DNA of 44,358 nt from a virus. The stretch is taken from positions 1 through 44,358 of the IMG/VR virus record IMGVR_UViG_3300044675_002639; one strand, 5' to 3'. Numbering within the stretch: the first letter of the stretch is position 1; each line of letters starts with the position of its first letter. Position numbers and translations under genes: made by a program. The notes below the pieces were generated by a model that worked only from the letters and a program-made list of their open reading frames with translations, had not been told where the DNA came from and searched no databases. Positions 24,259-32,724 of the stretch are shown here, piece after piece.

Positions 24259-25107
24259 TTAGTAGGTTTGGTTGAACTTTAGACGAGGCTGAACACCTTG
24301 CTGGATGATTGCCTTGCCAACTTCAAAGTCAAGAACAGCCATTGCTTCTTTTTCGATAGCCTGTGCATATTCTACCTGCATTTCCGACCTTAGCCAGTCA
24401 GAATGGCAGCCTTTGATGATGTAATTGCCAAGGAAGGCAGGGATTTTAACCTTTTCCCAAGCATCAGAAGACGCAGGGGCGTTGTTGTTATTGACATTGG
24501 GAGATGCAGTTGACTGTGCAATGCACTTCCAGAAATTGCCCTTTTTGCCGGCATAAGCAGGACCGCTGGTAGGGGCAAAATACTTATTGTTTGAATATGC
24601 CCAATATACCTGTTGACCAGGGTAGTAAGTTCCAGAAGACCATAGGTCTCCTACAAGTTCTGGGCACTTGATACGATAGGTAACATAAACATATCCAGCC
24701 TCCTTTTCGGAAAGTATAAGTCTCTGGACCGTGTTAAATACATTGTTTCCAATATGTGATTCGTATTCGTCAAAGGTAAAAGAAAGGTCAATAACCTTTC
24801 CAGTCGTTCTAGGGTCTTCGATGGTTACCTGGAAGATGTCACCAATATCAATCTTAAAGGTGCCTTCGTTGTTGGTAACGATACCGTCGTCAGGAATGAC
24901 AACATAATGAATGTCTCCATTATGCACAACAGGCATTTTGGTAGTTCTTAGCAGTTGAGGCCAAGTATCATACTCAAAACCAAACCTGATTCTGTTGTTT
25001 GCAAAGTCTCTAAACTGACTGAAAGTCTCAAGACTGATGTTTTCCCTGTCAAGTCCGCACATTTGGAGGGACTGAGCAAGGAGGGTTTCGAAGTCAATAG
25101 TTCTCAT
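24259..25107 (-). CDS. Head-tail adaptor / tail tubular protein A-like
   Basis: The 282-residue protein starts with a helix bundle segment (DFETLLAQSLQMCGL, then FRDFANNRIRFGFEYDTWPQLLR) that is typical of adaptor proteins docking under the portal. T7 gp11 and P22 gp4 have this role. The middle is beta-rich, and the C-terminus returns to helices (SEMQVEYAQAIEKEAMAVLDFEV). An insert near residues 160-215 carries YYPGQQVYWAYSNNKYFAP, similar to carbohydrate-type inserts in tail proteins. It sits after the capsid gene and an unknown 120-residue protein, the expected position for the connector. It overlaps the upstream gene by 4 bases. Confidence 0.68.
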   Translation of the reverse strand: MRTIDFETLLAQSLQMCGLDRENISLETFSQFRDFANNRIRFGFEYDTWPQLLRTTKMPVVHNGDIHYVVIPDDGIVTNNEGTFKIDIGDIFQVTIEDPRTTGKVIDLSFTFDEYESHIGNNVFNTVQRLILSEKEAGYVYVTYRIKCPELVGDLWSSGTYYPGQQVYWAYSNNKYFAPTSGPAYAGKKGNFWKCIAQSTASPNVNNNNAPASSDAWEKVKIPAFLGNYIIKGCHSDWLRSEMQVEYAQAIEKEAMAVLDFEVGKAIIQQGVQPRLKFNQTY

Positions 25108-25466
25108 GTGAGATATCCATCGGCGGTAAAGACAGCACCACGAACCATGGTTCTTTTAAGCCTGTTTTTTACGGCAAGTTCTGGGTTATCCCTGAGGAAC
25201 TCACGGACAAATTGCTTATCTTCCCAGCACTCGTAGCCGAGTCTTTGACCCCAATAGTGAAATGCAGAAAGAGGAATGCTCCCTTGGAGTTCCCCGATGC
25301 CGTCGATTGGTTTTGCAACAGCGTTCTTATGAAAAATGCCGAGACGCTTCTTTTCGGCAACGTCCTTTACTTCGTTTAGTTTCCATCCATTGATGAGTTC
25401 CCTCTCCACCTCACGGCGGAGGTGGGAGGGAATTGCATCAGCCAGACTTTGGAACAGGTCTGACAC
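25104..25466 (-). CDS. Unknown head-completion-region protein
   Basis: The 120-residue protein is not assigned. It is charged and helical (LRREVERELINGWKLNEVKDVAEKKRL), with a conserved-looking block around PLSAFHYWGQRLGYECWEDKQFVREFLRDNP. It lies between the major capsid gene, 6 bases away, and the connector gene, with which it has an ATGA overlap. Small proteins at this place often are head-completion or capsid-associated factors, but nothing in the sequence confirms that. No membrane segment or metal site was seen. Confidence 0.65.
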   Translation of the reverse strand: MSDLFQSLADAIPSHLRREVERELINGWKLNEVKDVAEKKRLGIFHKNAVAKPIDGIGELQGSIPLSAFHYWGQRLGYECWEDKQFVREFLRDNPELAVKNRLKRTMVRGAVFTADGYLT

Positions 25467-25472
25467 TAGCGA

Positions 25473-26549
25473 TTAGGCGAGGTCGAGCTTACCGAACGCA
25501 AGCGGGTTGTGGACGCACAGGGCGGCAACAGCCTCGATGAGTCTGGCAGGACCGCCACCATAATCGGGCAGCGAGGTGATTTCGGCAACGTTACCACCAT
25601 AGCGGATTTCAACGAGGTCGAACGGGATCACATAGCCAACCGTGAAGTTCTTGAGGAACAGGGACGGGTGGATGCGAAGCTGGCCGAAGTCGCCGTCGAA
25701 CACATCGATGGACGAGGTGTAGGTGCTGTCGGAAGCGTTGCGGTTGAAGTTACGCTGAGACTCCACAGGAGAAACGTCGTCGCCAGGGACCTGTCTGGTC
25801 GTGAAGACGAGGTTGGTGAAGGCTCTCTTCATCAGAGGACCGGCAAGGCAGTCATAGGTCTTATACTGACCAGTCTGCTTGTAGATCGAGGTGAGGAGGT
25901 TCTGGAGGGTGGTTTCCGTGAGGTCAGCCAGGTTGCCAGAGACAATCGACGAGGAGGTGGCATCGTTAGAGACGAACGGAAGGCAGAACTCGTCAGGGAC
26001 GATGGCAGCGGTTTCGTTGGTGTCCTTGTCGGCAGCCTTAACAAGCCACTTGTCAAGACCACGGGTCTTGTAAGGAACGATGTTACCAGAGACGGTCTTT
26101 TCAGCCTGAGCAGAGTTGGCGGAGCACATCGTCTTTTCCATGTCACGCTTGAGCATGGTCATGGCCTTAGAGACGTTGTTCTGGAGTTCATCCTTAACGC
26201 CAGCAATGTTGGTCACGCTGGACTGGGTGAGCTTCGAGACTCTCGTGGAGCGTCTGAAAATCTGGATGAAGTTGCCAAGTTCGTTACGATACTGCTTCGC
26301 AGAGGTCTTGACGAAGTTTTCGTAGTCGGCAGAGGTAACGTCGGTGCCGTCAATGGTGCCGTCGGTCTTGGGTTCAGGAAGGGAGTCAACCTGCCAGCGG
26401 AAGAAGGTCTGCTGGGGCTGAGAACCCTTTCGGGCCATCGACGTGAAGGGGGTGTCCTTCGCATCGACGAGGGAGATGAGGTTGGCGATTTCTTCTCTAC
26501 GACCAAGCTTGTTGGCCTGGGAGAGATCGCGTTCGAATAGCATAGGCAT
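25473..26549 (-). CDS. Major capsid protein
   Basis: The 358-residue protein is the main shell subunit, probably of HK97 fold. Support comes from its place after portal and scaffold genes, a length usual for scaffolded podoviral and siphoviral capsid proteins, and typical elements: an N-terminal arm (LGRREEIANLISLVDAKDTPFTSMARKG), an E-loop-like region with WQVDSLPEPKTDGTIDGTDV, a long helix (KDELQNNVSKAMTMLKRDMEKT) and a C-terminal block GQLRIHPSLFLKNFTVGYVIP. Its codon use differs from its neighbours: 12 of the 18 arginine codons I read are CGN and only 6 AGA, with G/C-rich third positions. This suggests selection for high expression and leaves a long spurious frame on the other strand. Confidence 0.85.
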   Translation of the reverse strand: MPMLFERDLSQANKLGRREEIANLISLVDAKDTPFTSMARKGSQPQQTFFRWQVDSLPEPKTDGTIDGTDVTSADYENFVKTSAKQYRNELGNFIQIFRRSTRVSKLTQSSVTNIAGVKDELQNNVSKAMTMLKRDMEKTMCSANSAQAEKTVSGNIVPYKTRGLDKWLVKAADKDTNETAAIVPDEFCLPFVSNDATSSSIVSGNLADLTETTLQNLLTSIYKQTGQYKTYDCLAGPLMKRAFTNLVFTTRQVPGDDVSPVESQRNFNRNASDSTYTSSIDVFDGDFGQLRIHPSLFLKNFTVGYVIPFDLVEIRYGGNVAEITSLPDYGGGPARLIEAVAALCVHNPLAFGKLDLA

Positions 26550-26569
26550 AGGATTTTAGGATTTAGGGA

Positions 26570-27580
26570 TTAGAGGAATCTAGATACCGCCTTTTTAAGA
26601 TCATCACGACTCTGGGTCTTAGCATAGCGTGAAGCGACATTTCTGGCGGAAGCATCAACAGTTCCAGAAACAGTCTTTGCAGAAGTAGGCTTAACCTGGA
26701 GATTAGGAGCCGAGTTTTGAACTGGCTTCTTGATTCCTTTAGCATTCCTCATCACTAGTCCAGCAACGTAATCTCCGACAAACAACTTATGGTCAGGGAA
26801 ATGTTTGAAGTTCTTGAAGTTCTTCATCACTTCCTGGGCCAACTTGTATTCCTGAGACTCGGGCTTGCTATACCAAGGATAAATTGTGGAGGCTTGCTTA
26901 TCAAATTCAGACTTTTGTCTGACGAACTGAAGCTGACGGGGGAGGTGCTCCTCCATCGCTCTCATCGAGTTGATACGCATTTTATGAACCTGATCCGAAT
27001 TATAATAGGTTTCCCCAATTTGGAATCCGTTCGGGTTCTCCTCGCACATATACCGAAGTTTTCTGGCTTGCTCGTATTCAGTCTTGACTCTGGCTTCATC
27101 AACCAGGTCGGCAAACGGATTTTCAGGCGTAGGTTCTGGGATGGAGGACGAAGCCTCAATACCATCTAACTTAGCCTTATACGAGTTGACCTCTTCCGTC
27201 AGCTTTTCAACCTGCTCTTCAGCCTGCTTTCGCAGGAAGGTGAGCCTATCAATACGCTTCTGGAAGCCTTCAGATTTAACTTCTGGCTCGGTCTGCTGCT
27301 CTTCTGCATTTGAAAGAACATCGTTGCCATCCTCCGCCTTGGGGTCCGCTTCTGGCTGAAGTTCATCCCCGCTAAAGGATTCTCCGCTGTATTCGGCCTT
27401 GTCTTCCGTTTGGACTTCTTCTGAGTTATCCGAGGTATCAGAATTTCCCTCAACCTGCTGTTCGGCAAACAGGATGGATTCTAGTCTTTTGCTAAAATCC
27501 GGAATTTCATTGTTAACGATTCCGACATCGTTCTCCGCGGGGTTTAGTGCTTCACCGCTATCAGCAGGATTGTTATCCAT
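26570..27580 (-). CDS. Scaffolding protein
   Basis: The 336-residue protein lies between portal and major capsid genes, the standard place for the scaffold. The first 100 residues are strongly acidic and low in complexity (DKAEYSGESFSGDELQPEADPKAEDG). A coiled coil follows (FLRKQAEEQVEKLTEEVNSYKAKLDG), and the C-terminus is basic (SRYAKTQSRDDLKKAVSRFL), which commonly binds the capsid protein. The scaffold guides procapsid assembly and leaves before or during packaging. No protease motif was seen in it. The 64-base gap to the upstream small gene holds no other gene. Confidence 0.82.
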   Translation of the reverse strand: MDNNPADSGEALNPAENDVGIVNNEIPDFSKRLESILFAEQQVEGNSDTSDNSEEVQTEDKAEYSGESFSGDELQPEADPKAEDGNDVLSNAEEQQTEPEVKSEGFQKRIDRLTFLRKQAEEQVEKLTEEVNSYKAKLDGIEASSSIPEPTPENPFADLVDEARVKTEYEQARKLRYMCEENPNGFQIGETYYNSDQVHKMRINSMRAMEEHLPRQLQFVRQKSEFDKQASTIYPWYSKPESQEYKLAQEVMKNFKNFKHFPDHKLFVGDYVAGLVMRNAKGIKKPVQNSAPNLQVKPTSAKTVSGTVDASARNVASRYAKTQSRDDLKKAVSRFL

Positions 27581-27644
27581 ATGTATTGTTGGAACAGCGT
27601 TTCAATTAAGTCACGCAGAAACTAAAAAGTAGAAAAACAAGAAA

Positions 27645-27902
27645 CTATCGTTTGTCAACGTTTTTTCTATTATGCTTTATTAAGGCTTCTTGTCTAGTAT
27701 CATTAAGAAGGTCTTTGACATACTGAATGCCGTCAGCTCTTCCGCATTGGTGGGCACGCTTGGACTCTTCTTGACTCTGAGAAACGGCGAGAGAAAGCTC
27801 GTGCTTTTCTACGTCGTTGATAATCAACATGATAGAGTCCCACAGGTCGCTTTCGTGAAAAAGCAGGGACGTGAATACCTTATTCTTTTGTTCTTCGGTC
27901 AT
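27645..27902 (-). CDS. Small helical protein between portal and scaffold genes
   Basis: The 85-residue protein (MTEEQKNKVFTSLLFHESDLW, then a charged helix ending KHNRKNVDKR) overlaps the portal gene stop by 4 bases (ATGA). It appears all-helical and has one cysteine, in HQCGRADG. It is followed by 64 bases and then the scaffold gene. No family was recognised. Its coupling to the portal gene makes a minor morphogenesis role likely. Confidence 0.62.
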   Translation of the reverse strand: MTEEQKNKVFTSLLFHESDLWDSIMLIINDVEKHELSLAVSQSQEESKRAHQCGRADGIQYVKDLLNDTRQEALIKHNRKNVDKR

Positions 27903-30049
27903 TCGGTTTCAGGTTCAATAGGTTCGCCAGTTTCCATCTTTTGCTTAAGTTCGTCACCAACAGGGGTAACGCCAGTTCTGCCAATCTGGGCATTTTGCTG
28001 CTGCATGATGCTCATTTGGAGGTTCTTTTGATAGTTCTGGAAAAGAGCCTGGAATACGCCGTCAGACTGAGCCATCTGCTGTGCCTTGGGGTTCTTGGAC
28101 ATGATGTCCTGAACGGCCTGCATCTTGACTCCAGCCTGCGGGTCGTTTTCGGTATACTGAGCCTCAAGACCAAGCATCATCATAGCAAGGTCGTTCTGAA
28201 CTTCCTTATACTGCTTCTGGGTGGCGGTCTGCTGGTCGATGAAGATGTTCTGGGCACTTTCAGGAGCAATAGCGTCAACAGTAGCCTTGATTAGCTTGGC
28301 TCTGTCGATGTTGCCACCAGTATCCATCGGAAGGACGAACTGATTGATTGCCTTAAGTTTTTCCAGAACGTAGTTGGTATCAAGTTCTCTGACATCGAAC
28401 CTGACGGAGAAATCGAACATCTGGTTGATATCGATGCCAGAAGCCTCGAGTTTAGTTCCGGTGATTCTTTCGATTTCCTCAGGAAGCATATACTGCATGG
28501 CAAGGCAGAACATCTGCCTGTAAACCTGCGACCAAGAAAGGAAGAAGTTGTTAACTACGAACTGCTGGGTCATCTGCGTGTGCGTAGGAACTACGTTAGG
28601 ATGGTAGAGACCGAACATCTGTGCGGTCTTCAGTTCAATTCTTTCCATCAAAGCAAAGGCAGTCTGAGGAGTTCCACTAGGAGGAGGAAGCCAAGCATAG
28701 TCATCCTTGTTGGCGACAGGCAAAAGTTGTCCAGGTCCGATTCTCTGGTTGTTTCCAAGTCTTCTGGAAACAGTCATAGGAGGCATAACCTCAAAGGCGG
28801 TTCTGTCACGGCTTGCGTCGTGCTGTGCCTTGAGTTCTTCCTGGTCGGTAAATAGAATCTCAGGAATGCCTCTGGACTCCACGACAGGACGACGAAGGCG
28901 TTCTCTTCTGAGTTCTACGAAAGGATATTCCCCGTGTGCGTAGTCGAGGACTTCGTGTTTGCCGTATAGGTCGTTTTCAACCTGAGGGCAAAACACAGTA
29001 TAATGGATTGCAGCCTTTCCGTCATTATCTAGTTGTCTTGCGTAGGCATAAACAATCTCGATGAGGTTGTTGGCCTTTTCAACGGCGTTAGGGACGGAGT
29101 TGATAAGAGGAATAAGGTTGGAGTCGTGGAGATATCCAGACTTTCCAGCCGTATTTACGGCCTCTTCCATGAACTCCTTTGACCATCCTTCGCTGAGTCC
29201 GATGTTTTTCATCTGGACTTCGCTCATGAAGGTTCTCTTGAAAATCATTCTGGCTTCCTGAAGTTCGACAGTCTCGGGCGGGAAAGCAATTTCGTCGAAA
29301 GGCTTTAGGGCTGCGACGACAGGAAGGTTCTTCTGGATATACGGCATCTGGTAATCAGACCTTCCGAACTTAATGAGATTCTTTACGACCTGAGTAGCCT
29401 CTTCTTCCGTGCAACCAAGGGACTGCTGGACAAGCATCTTCGATAGGTCATCCTCTTTTCCAACCTTGATGGATTCAAGGACTTTCATCAGGATGCCATT
29501 TCCCTGTGCGGCCGCAAGTCCGATATCCTCAAGAGTGATGGTTTCGGTTCTATGTGCGACTCTTCTTTCCCATCCTACATGAATAGCAGACCAGCCGAAC
29601 TGAAATGCGTATTGAGCCCAAAGTTCGGCTTCTCTTTCAAGTTCAGGTCTGATTCTGTTCTGAACAATCCACATCATCAGAGTCTGGGCTGCGGCGGACT
29701 TTTCAGCGTCATTGATTTCAATTCCATTAACTCTGATGTTAGCCCTCTGCCAAGAGGTCATAACCAGCATAACGAGCTGATTGATGGTATTGTCAATAAG
29801 CCTGTTTCTTACATCGGATGCACCCTCAAAAGGAAAAGGCTCATGACCGAGATATTCTTCGTGCTTCTTGCCGTCGTCGCTTTGACCTTCCCATCTGCAC
29901 ATTCGCTGGTCGTCAGAGGTGGTAAGTCTGGACATATTGCCACCATAATACAAAGAACGATTAAGTTCGTCGTTCAGGTATTGGATGTCAGGCTTATTGT
30001 TGGAATAGGCAATCTTGTCAGAAGGATTGCCCCAGATTTGTTCAGACAT
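27899..30049 (-). CDS. Portal protein
   Basis: The 716-residue protein follows the large terminase and precedes scaffold and capsid genes. Its length suits podoviral (P22-like) portals of about 700 residues. An N-terminal segment (HEPFPFEGASDVRNRLIDNTINQLVMLV) is typical of the portal wing region. The C-terminal part contains long helices with many Gln and Met residues (IFIDQQTATQKQYKEVQNDL, then MQQQNAQIG) like the crown or barrel. Portals form a twelve-subunit ring at one vertex through which DNA is packaged and ejected. It starts 30 bases after the terminase stop with an A/T-rich leader and no clear Shine-Dalgarno. Confidence 0.85.
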   Translation of the reverse strand: MSEQIWGNPSDKIAYSNNKPDIQYLNDELNRSLYYGGNMSRLTTSDDQRMCRWEGQSDDGKKHEEYLGHEPFPFEGASDVRNRLIDNTINQLVMLVMTSWQRANIRVNGIEINDAEKSAAAQTLMMWIVQNRIRPELEREAELWAQYAFQFGWSAIHVGWERRVAHRTETITLEDIGLAAAQGNGILMKVLESIKVGKEDDLSKMLVQQSLGCTEEEATQVVKNLIKFGRSDYQMPYIQKNLPVVAALKPFDEIAFPPETVELQEARMIFKRTFMSEVQMKNIGLSEGWSKEFMEEAVNTAGKSGYLHDSNLIPLINSVPNAVEKANNLIEIVYAYARQLDNDGKAAIHYTVFCPQVENDLYGKHEVLDYAHGEYPFVELRRERLRRPVVESRGIPEILFTDQEELKAQHDASRDRTAFEVMPPMTVSRRLGNNQRIGPGQLLPVANKDDYAWLPPPSGTPQTAFALMERIELKTAQMFGLYHPNVVPTHTQMTQQFVVNNFFLSWSQVYRQMFCLAMQYMLPEEIERITGTKLEASGIDINQMFDFSVRFDVRELDTNYVLEKLKAINQFVLPMDTGGNIDRAKLIKATVDAIAPESAQNIFIDQQTATQKQYKEVQNDLAMMMLGLEAQYTENDPQAGVKMQAVQDIMSKNPKAQQMAQSDGVFQALFQNYQKNLQMSIMQQQNAQIGRTGVTPVGDELKQKMETGEPIEPETE

Positions 30050-30079
30050 AATAGTTTATTAATTGAAACAGATGGAAAA

Positions 30080-31702
30080 TCAATAAGAACCTCCGCCCAT
30101 CGGTTTGAATGACTGGTCGTCTTGATGGATGGGGTCCATGACTGCAAGGTATCTAAGGGAGTCGATAGGGTCTTTAGTCGCACCTTTTTCACCGTCCTGG
30201 CCAGTCCACTCACGCAGGGAGTAGATGAGGTTTTGACATTTATCGGAAATAAAGAGCTTTGGCTGATTTATAGCTGACAGAGGTTGCGAGCTGTCAAAAG
30301 ATAGCCAGTCGTTGATAATTGCAATGCCTTGGTCGATTTTAATGCCAGCAGAAGGCCTAAAGAACATAGGAGTCTCGCCCTCGCCAAGAAGTTCAATCAA
30401 AGAGGTCCCACCCTGATGCCCAATAGCCTGGGTTGCTCCAGCACGGGGGTCAATATACCTCTCAACTACCTCTTTTCCGTCTTCGAGTTCGAGAATAAGC
30501 TTTTTATACTCATCCAGACCCCTTCCTGCACCAGACCTTTGAGCAGGTCCTTCACGCCCATCAGGGTCTGAGTCAGGCAAGGCCCATTCCCCGTATTTTT
30601 CGTCTGGGAATTCCCTGTAAATAAAGATTTTTCCGTCTGGAGTGACCCTTGCCCAAAGCATGAACCAATTTCTTGCTCCAGCTGGGTCGATTGCCATGTA
30701 GTTTGTGCCTTCTTCCGGGATTTCTTCGTCTTTGACGATGTGCGTGTCCGTGAATTGCGGGAATTGCGAGCCGACAAGTGCTTGCGCCCAGCCATACGCT
30801 CTGATTTTCTTTTCATAATCTGTTTTAGAAGACAATTCTTTCGCCATTCTCTCGAAAGACGAGTAAACATTGAACTTTGAGTGAAACCAGATAATGCCTT
30901 GGTTCTTATTTCTACTTTCTGCGGTAAAAGGCATCTTTCCTTTAGGGCATCCAGGCACATGAACTAGGTTTTGTGCGAGAAGTTCTGCTTTTTCGGTCTT
31001 CAAGAACCTACAACCGCTTACATACTCCTTGACTACCTGGGAAAATCCATTGATAGGAGTGAAAGTAATCAGCAATTTGCCTAGTCTGGTAAGGATTCGG
31101 TAACGCAACGTCTGCACCCAGTCGAGAGGAACAAGTTCGTCGCACCAAATAAAGTCAGGTTCGCCACCTTCGATGACTACTTTATCCTGTGCGTAGTTCA
31201 TGAAGATACATTGAGACCCGTTAGGGAAGACGAAACTGTTGTTTGAGAACCCGTTTTTCAGGGAATACTGGATATTTGTGACTCTACCTTTCTTTAGCGT
31301 CTTATATTCTGACGGCACATACTTCCAGAGAACGTTCTGTTGCATCTGGATTGAAGACATGGAGGTTGTATGGATGCACCAGACGATAGAATTAGGCTTG
31401 TTTACGAGCGTATAAATAGCTCTCTTGGCTGCATATTCGGTCTTGCCAGCACGATTGCCACCAAGAATCAGCAATTCATCCTTTTCCTTGAGCAGATTGT
31501 CGGCTTCAGCCCAATGAAACGGCTCATATCCGTGCCTGTAAGGGTCGGACTTCTCCGCTTGAATCTTGTCTTCTCTAAGTTGAATCAGTTTTGCAACATA
31601 ATCAAACCCCTTGGACTCAATCATCTGGCGAAGAGAATCTTCATCAGGCTTCTTGAGCACGGGATGCTCAGTCATCCTTTCAACAATTGAGGACGGGTTC
31701 AC
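30080..31702 (-). CDS. terL: Terminase large subunit
   Basis: The 540-residue motor-nuclease packages DNA into the procapsid. Walker A is GGNRAGKT at 81-88, Walker B FIWCDE at 184-189, and the coupling motif ITFTP at 212-216. The C-terminal RNase H-like nuclease has acidic residues in YMAIDPAG (D339), RYIDPRAG (D418) and KDPIDSLRY near residue 515. The GTG at 31702 overlaps the stop of the upstream gene (GTGA) and is taken as the start; an ATG at 31675 is an alternative nine codons in. No recognisable small terminase lies directly upstream; two coiled-coil paralogues take that place. Confidence 0.92.
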   Translation of the reverse strand: MNPSSIVERMTEHPVLKKPDEDSLRQMIESKGFDYVAKLIQLREDKIQAEKSDPYRHGYEPFHWAEADNLLKEKDELLILGGNRAGKTEYAAKRAIYTLVNKPNSIVWCIHTTSMSSIQMQQNVLWKYVPSEYKTLKKGRVTNIQYSLKNGFSNNSFVFPNGSQCIFMNYAQDKVVIEGGEPDFIWCDELVPLDWVQTLRYRILTRLGKLLITFTPINGFSQVVKEYVSGCRFLKTEKAELLAQNLVHVPGCPKGKMPFTAESRNKNQGIIWFHSKFNVYSSFERMAKELSSKTDYEKKIRAYGWAQALVGSQFPQFTDTHIVKDEEIPEEGTNYMAIDPAGARNWFMLWARVTPDGKIFIYREFPDEKYGEWALPDSDPDGREGPAQRSGAGRGLDEYKKLILELEDGKEVVERYIDPRAGATQAIGHQGGTSLIELLGEGETPMFFRPSAGIKIDQGIAIINDWLSFDSSQPLSAINQPKLFISDKCQNLIYSLREWTGQDGEKGATKDPIDSLRYLAVMDPIHQDDQSFKPMGGGSY

Positions 31703-32709
31703 TTGAAAAGGGCGGAGTTTAACTGAAATACTAGGTCGGGTCTGGCTTTAACAGTTTCACGAAGCTTTGCTTCAGAAAGGTTATACTCCCTGTTTTTTTC
31801 CCATCTGGCATCATTTTCGGCAGCCATCTTTGCAATGCCTTCAAGTGATTCCTTGGTAACAGTCATTCCTCCGATGTCTTGGACTTCTGAATCAAGATAA
31901 GAGTCTCCCTTGGAGTCCATGTGCCTGAACGGACCTACTCCAGCCAGAGTTGCAATATCTTTTACGTCGGCATACTGGCTGACAGGTTCTGCAAGAAGGC
32001 GACCCATCTTGCTTCCTCCCCACTTTTTCGGGTCTAGACCAAGTTCTTTTAATTTGGCATCCCAACTTGCAAGCGAGGAAACTATCTTCGACTGTCTTTT
32101 CGTAATATTTCCCTCTTGTGCTTCTATTTCTCTAACTCTTGCCATTTCTTCTTCAGTAAGACTTCTGTCCTGAAGAATGGCAATATTTTGAATAGTGTCA
32201 GACTCTCTTGCCAAGGCAAATTCTTTAAACGCTTCAGACTCAATATTGGAAGCAAGCCTATTAAGCCCAGGATATTCAAGTCTTAGTGCTTCGATTTTCT
32301 TTTGTCTTTGAATTGCGAGTTCGATTTTCTTCAAATCTGCAAGCGACTTCTTTGCATTCCTCCTGAGTTCTTCAGTATCAGCACGATAGCTTTCTCCTTG
32401 AGGTGCTTTCTTCTGCGATTCGAGTCTTCTTACAAGTTCTTCTCTTTGAATCGCAAGTTTTACCTTGGCGTATTCAGGATCGAATTTAGGAATGAAACGT
32501 TTTCCAGTTACTGCTTCAGTCGTAACGGACTTAAAGTCAAACGGCTCTGAAATATCTCTATACAAAGGAGCATTTCCTTCTGAAAATAGAAATTCTCTTG
32601 GACCAAACTCATCCTGGATGTCCATCCAATTAGACCTTAATGCAGATTCTCTCCAATCTCTGAATCCCCAATAGGATTCGATAAACTGTCGCTTGTCAGG
32701 TTGAGACAT
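31699..32709 (-). CDS. Coiled-coil protein, paralogue of the next gene, upstream of terL
   Basis: The 336-residue protein shares its last roughly 100 residues with the 417-residue protein encoded at 32725-33978. Common elements are GRLLAEPVSQYADVKDIA, AGVGPF, a DSxGxxYxDxEV turn, and an identical end RPDLVFQLNSALFK. The N-terminal 220 residues are charged and helical (RREELVRRLESQKKAPQGE, then KKSLADLKKIELAIQRQKKIEAL) and differ between the two. The gene overlaps the terL start by 4 bases. The position suggests a packaging or virion-internal role, perhaps in place of a small terminase, but no DNA-binding motif is evident. Confidence 0.68.
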   Translation of the reverse strand: MSQPDKRQFIESYWGFRDWRESALRSNWMDIQDEFGPREFLFSEGNAPLYRDISEPFDFKSVTTEAVTGKRFIPKFDPEYAKVKLAIQREELVRRLESQKKAPQGESYRADTEELRRNAKKSLADLKKIELAIQRQKKIEALRLEYPGLNRLASNIESEAFKEFALARESDTIQNIAILQDRSLTEEEMARVREIEAQEGNITKRQSKIVSSLASWDAKLKELGLDPKKWGGSKMGRLLAEPVSQYADVKDIATLAGVGPFRHMDSKGDSYLDSEVQDIGGMTVTKESLEGIAKMAAENDARWEKNREYNLSEAKLRETVKARPDLVFQLNSALFK

Positions 32710-32724
32710 AAATTAGGGGTCTAT

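Noticed and set aside
25509-26540. A 343-residue open frame on the plus strand opposite the capsid gene
   Set aside because: It mirrors the capsid gene and arises from its G/C-rich third codon positions; the composition (many Gly, Val, Arg, Glu) is typical of an antisense shadow.
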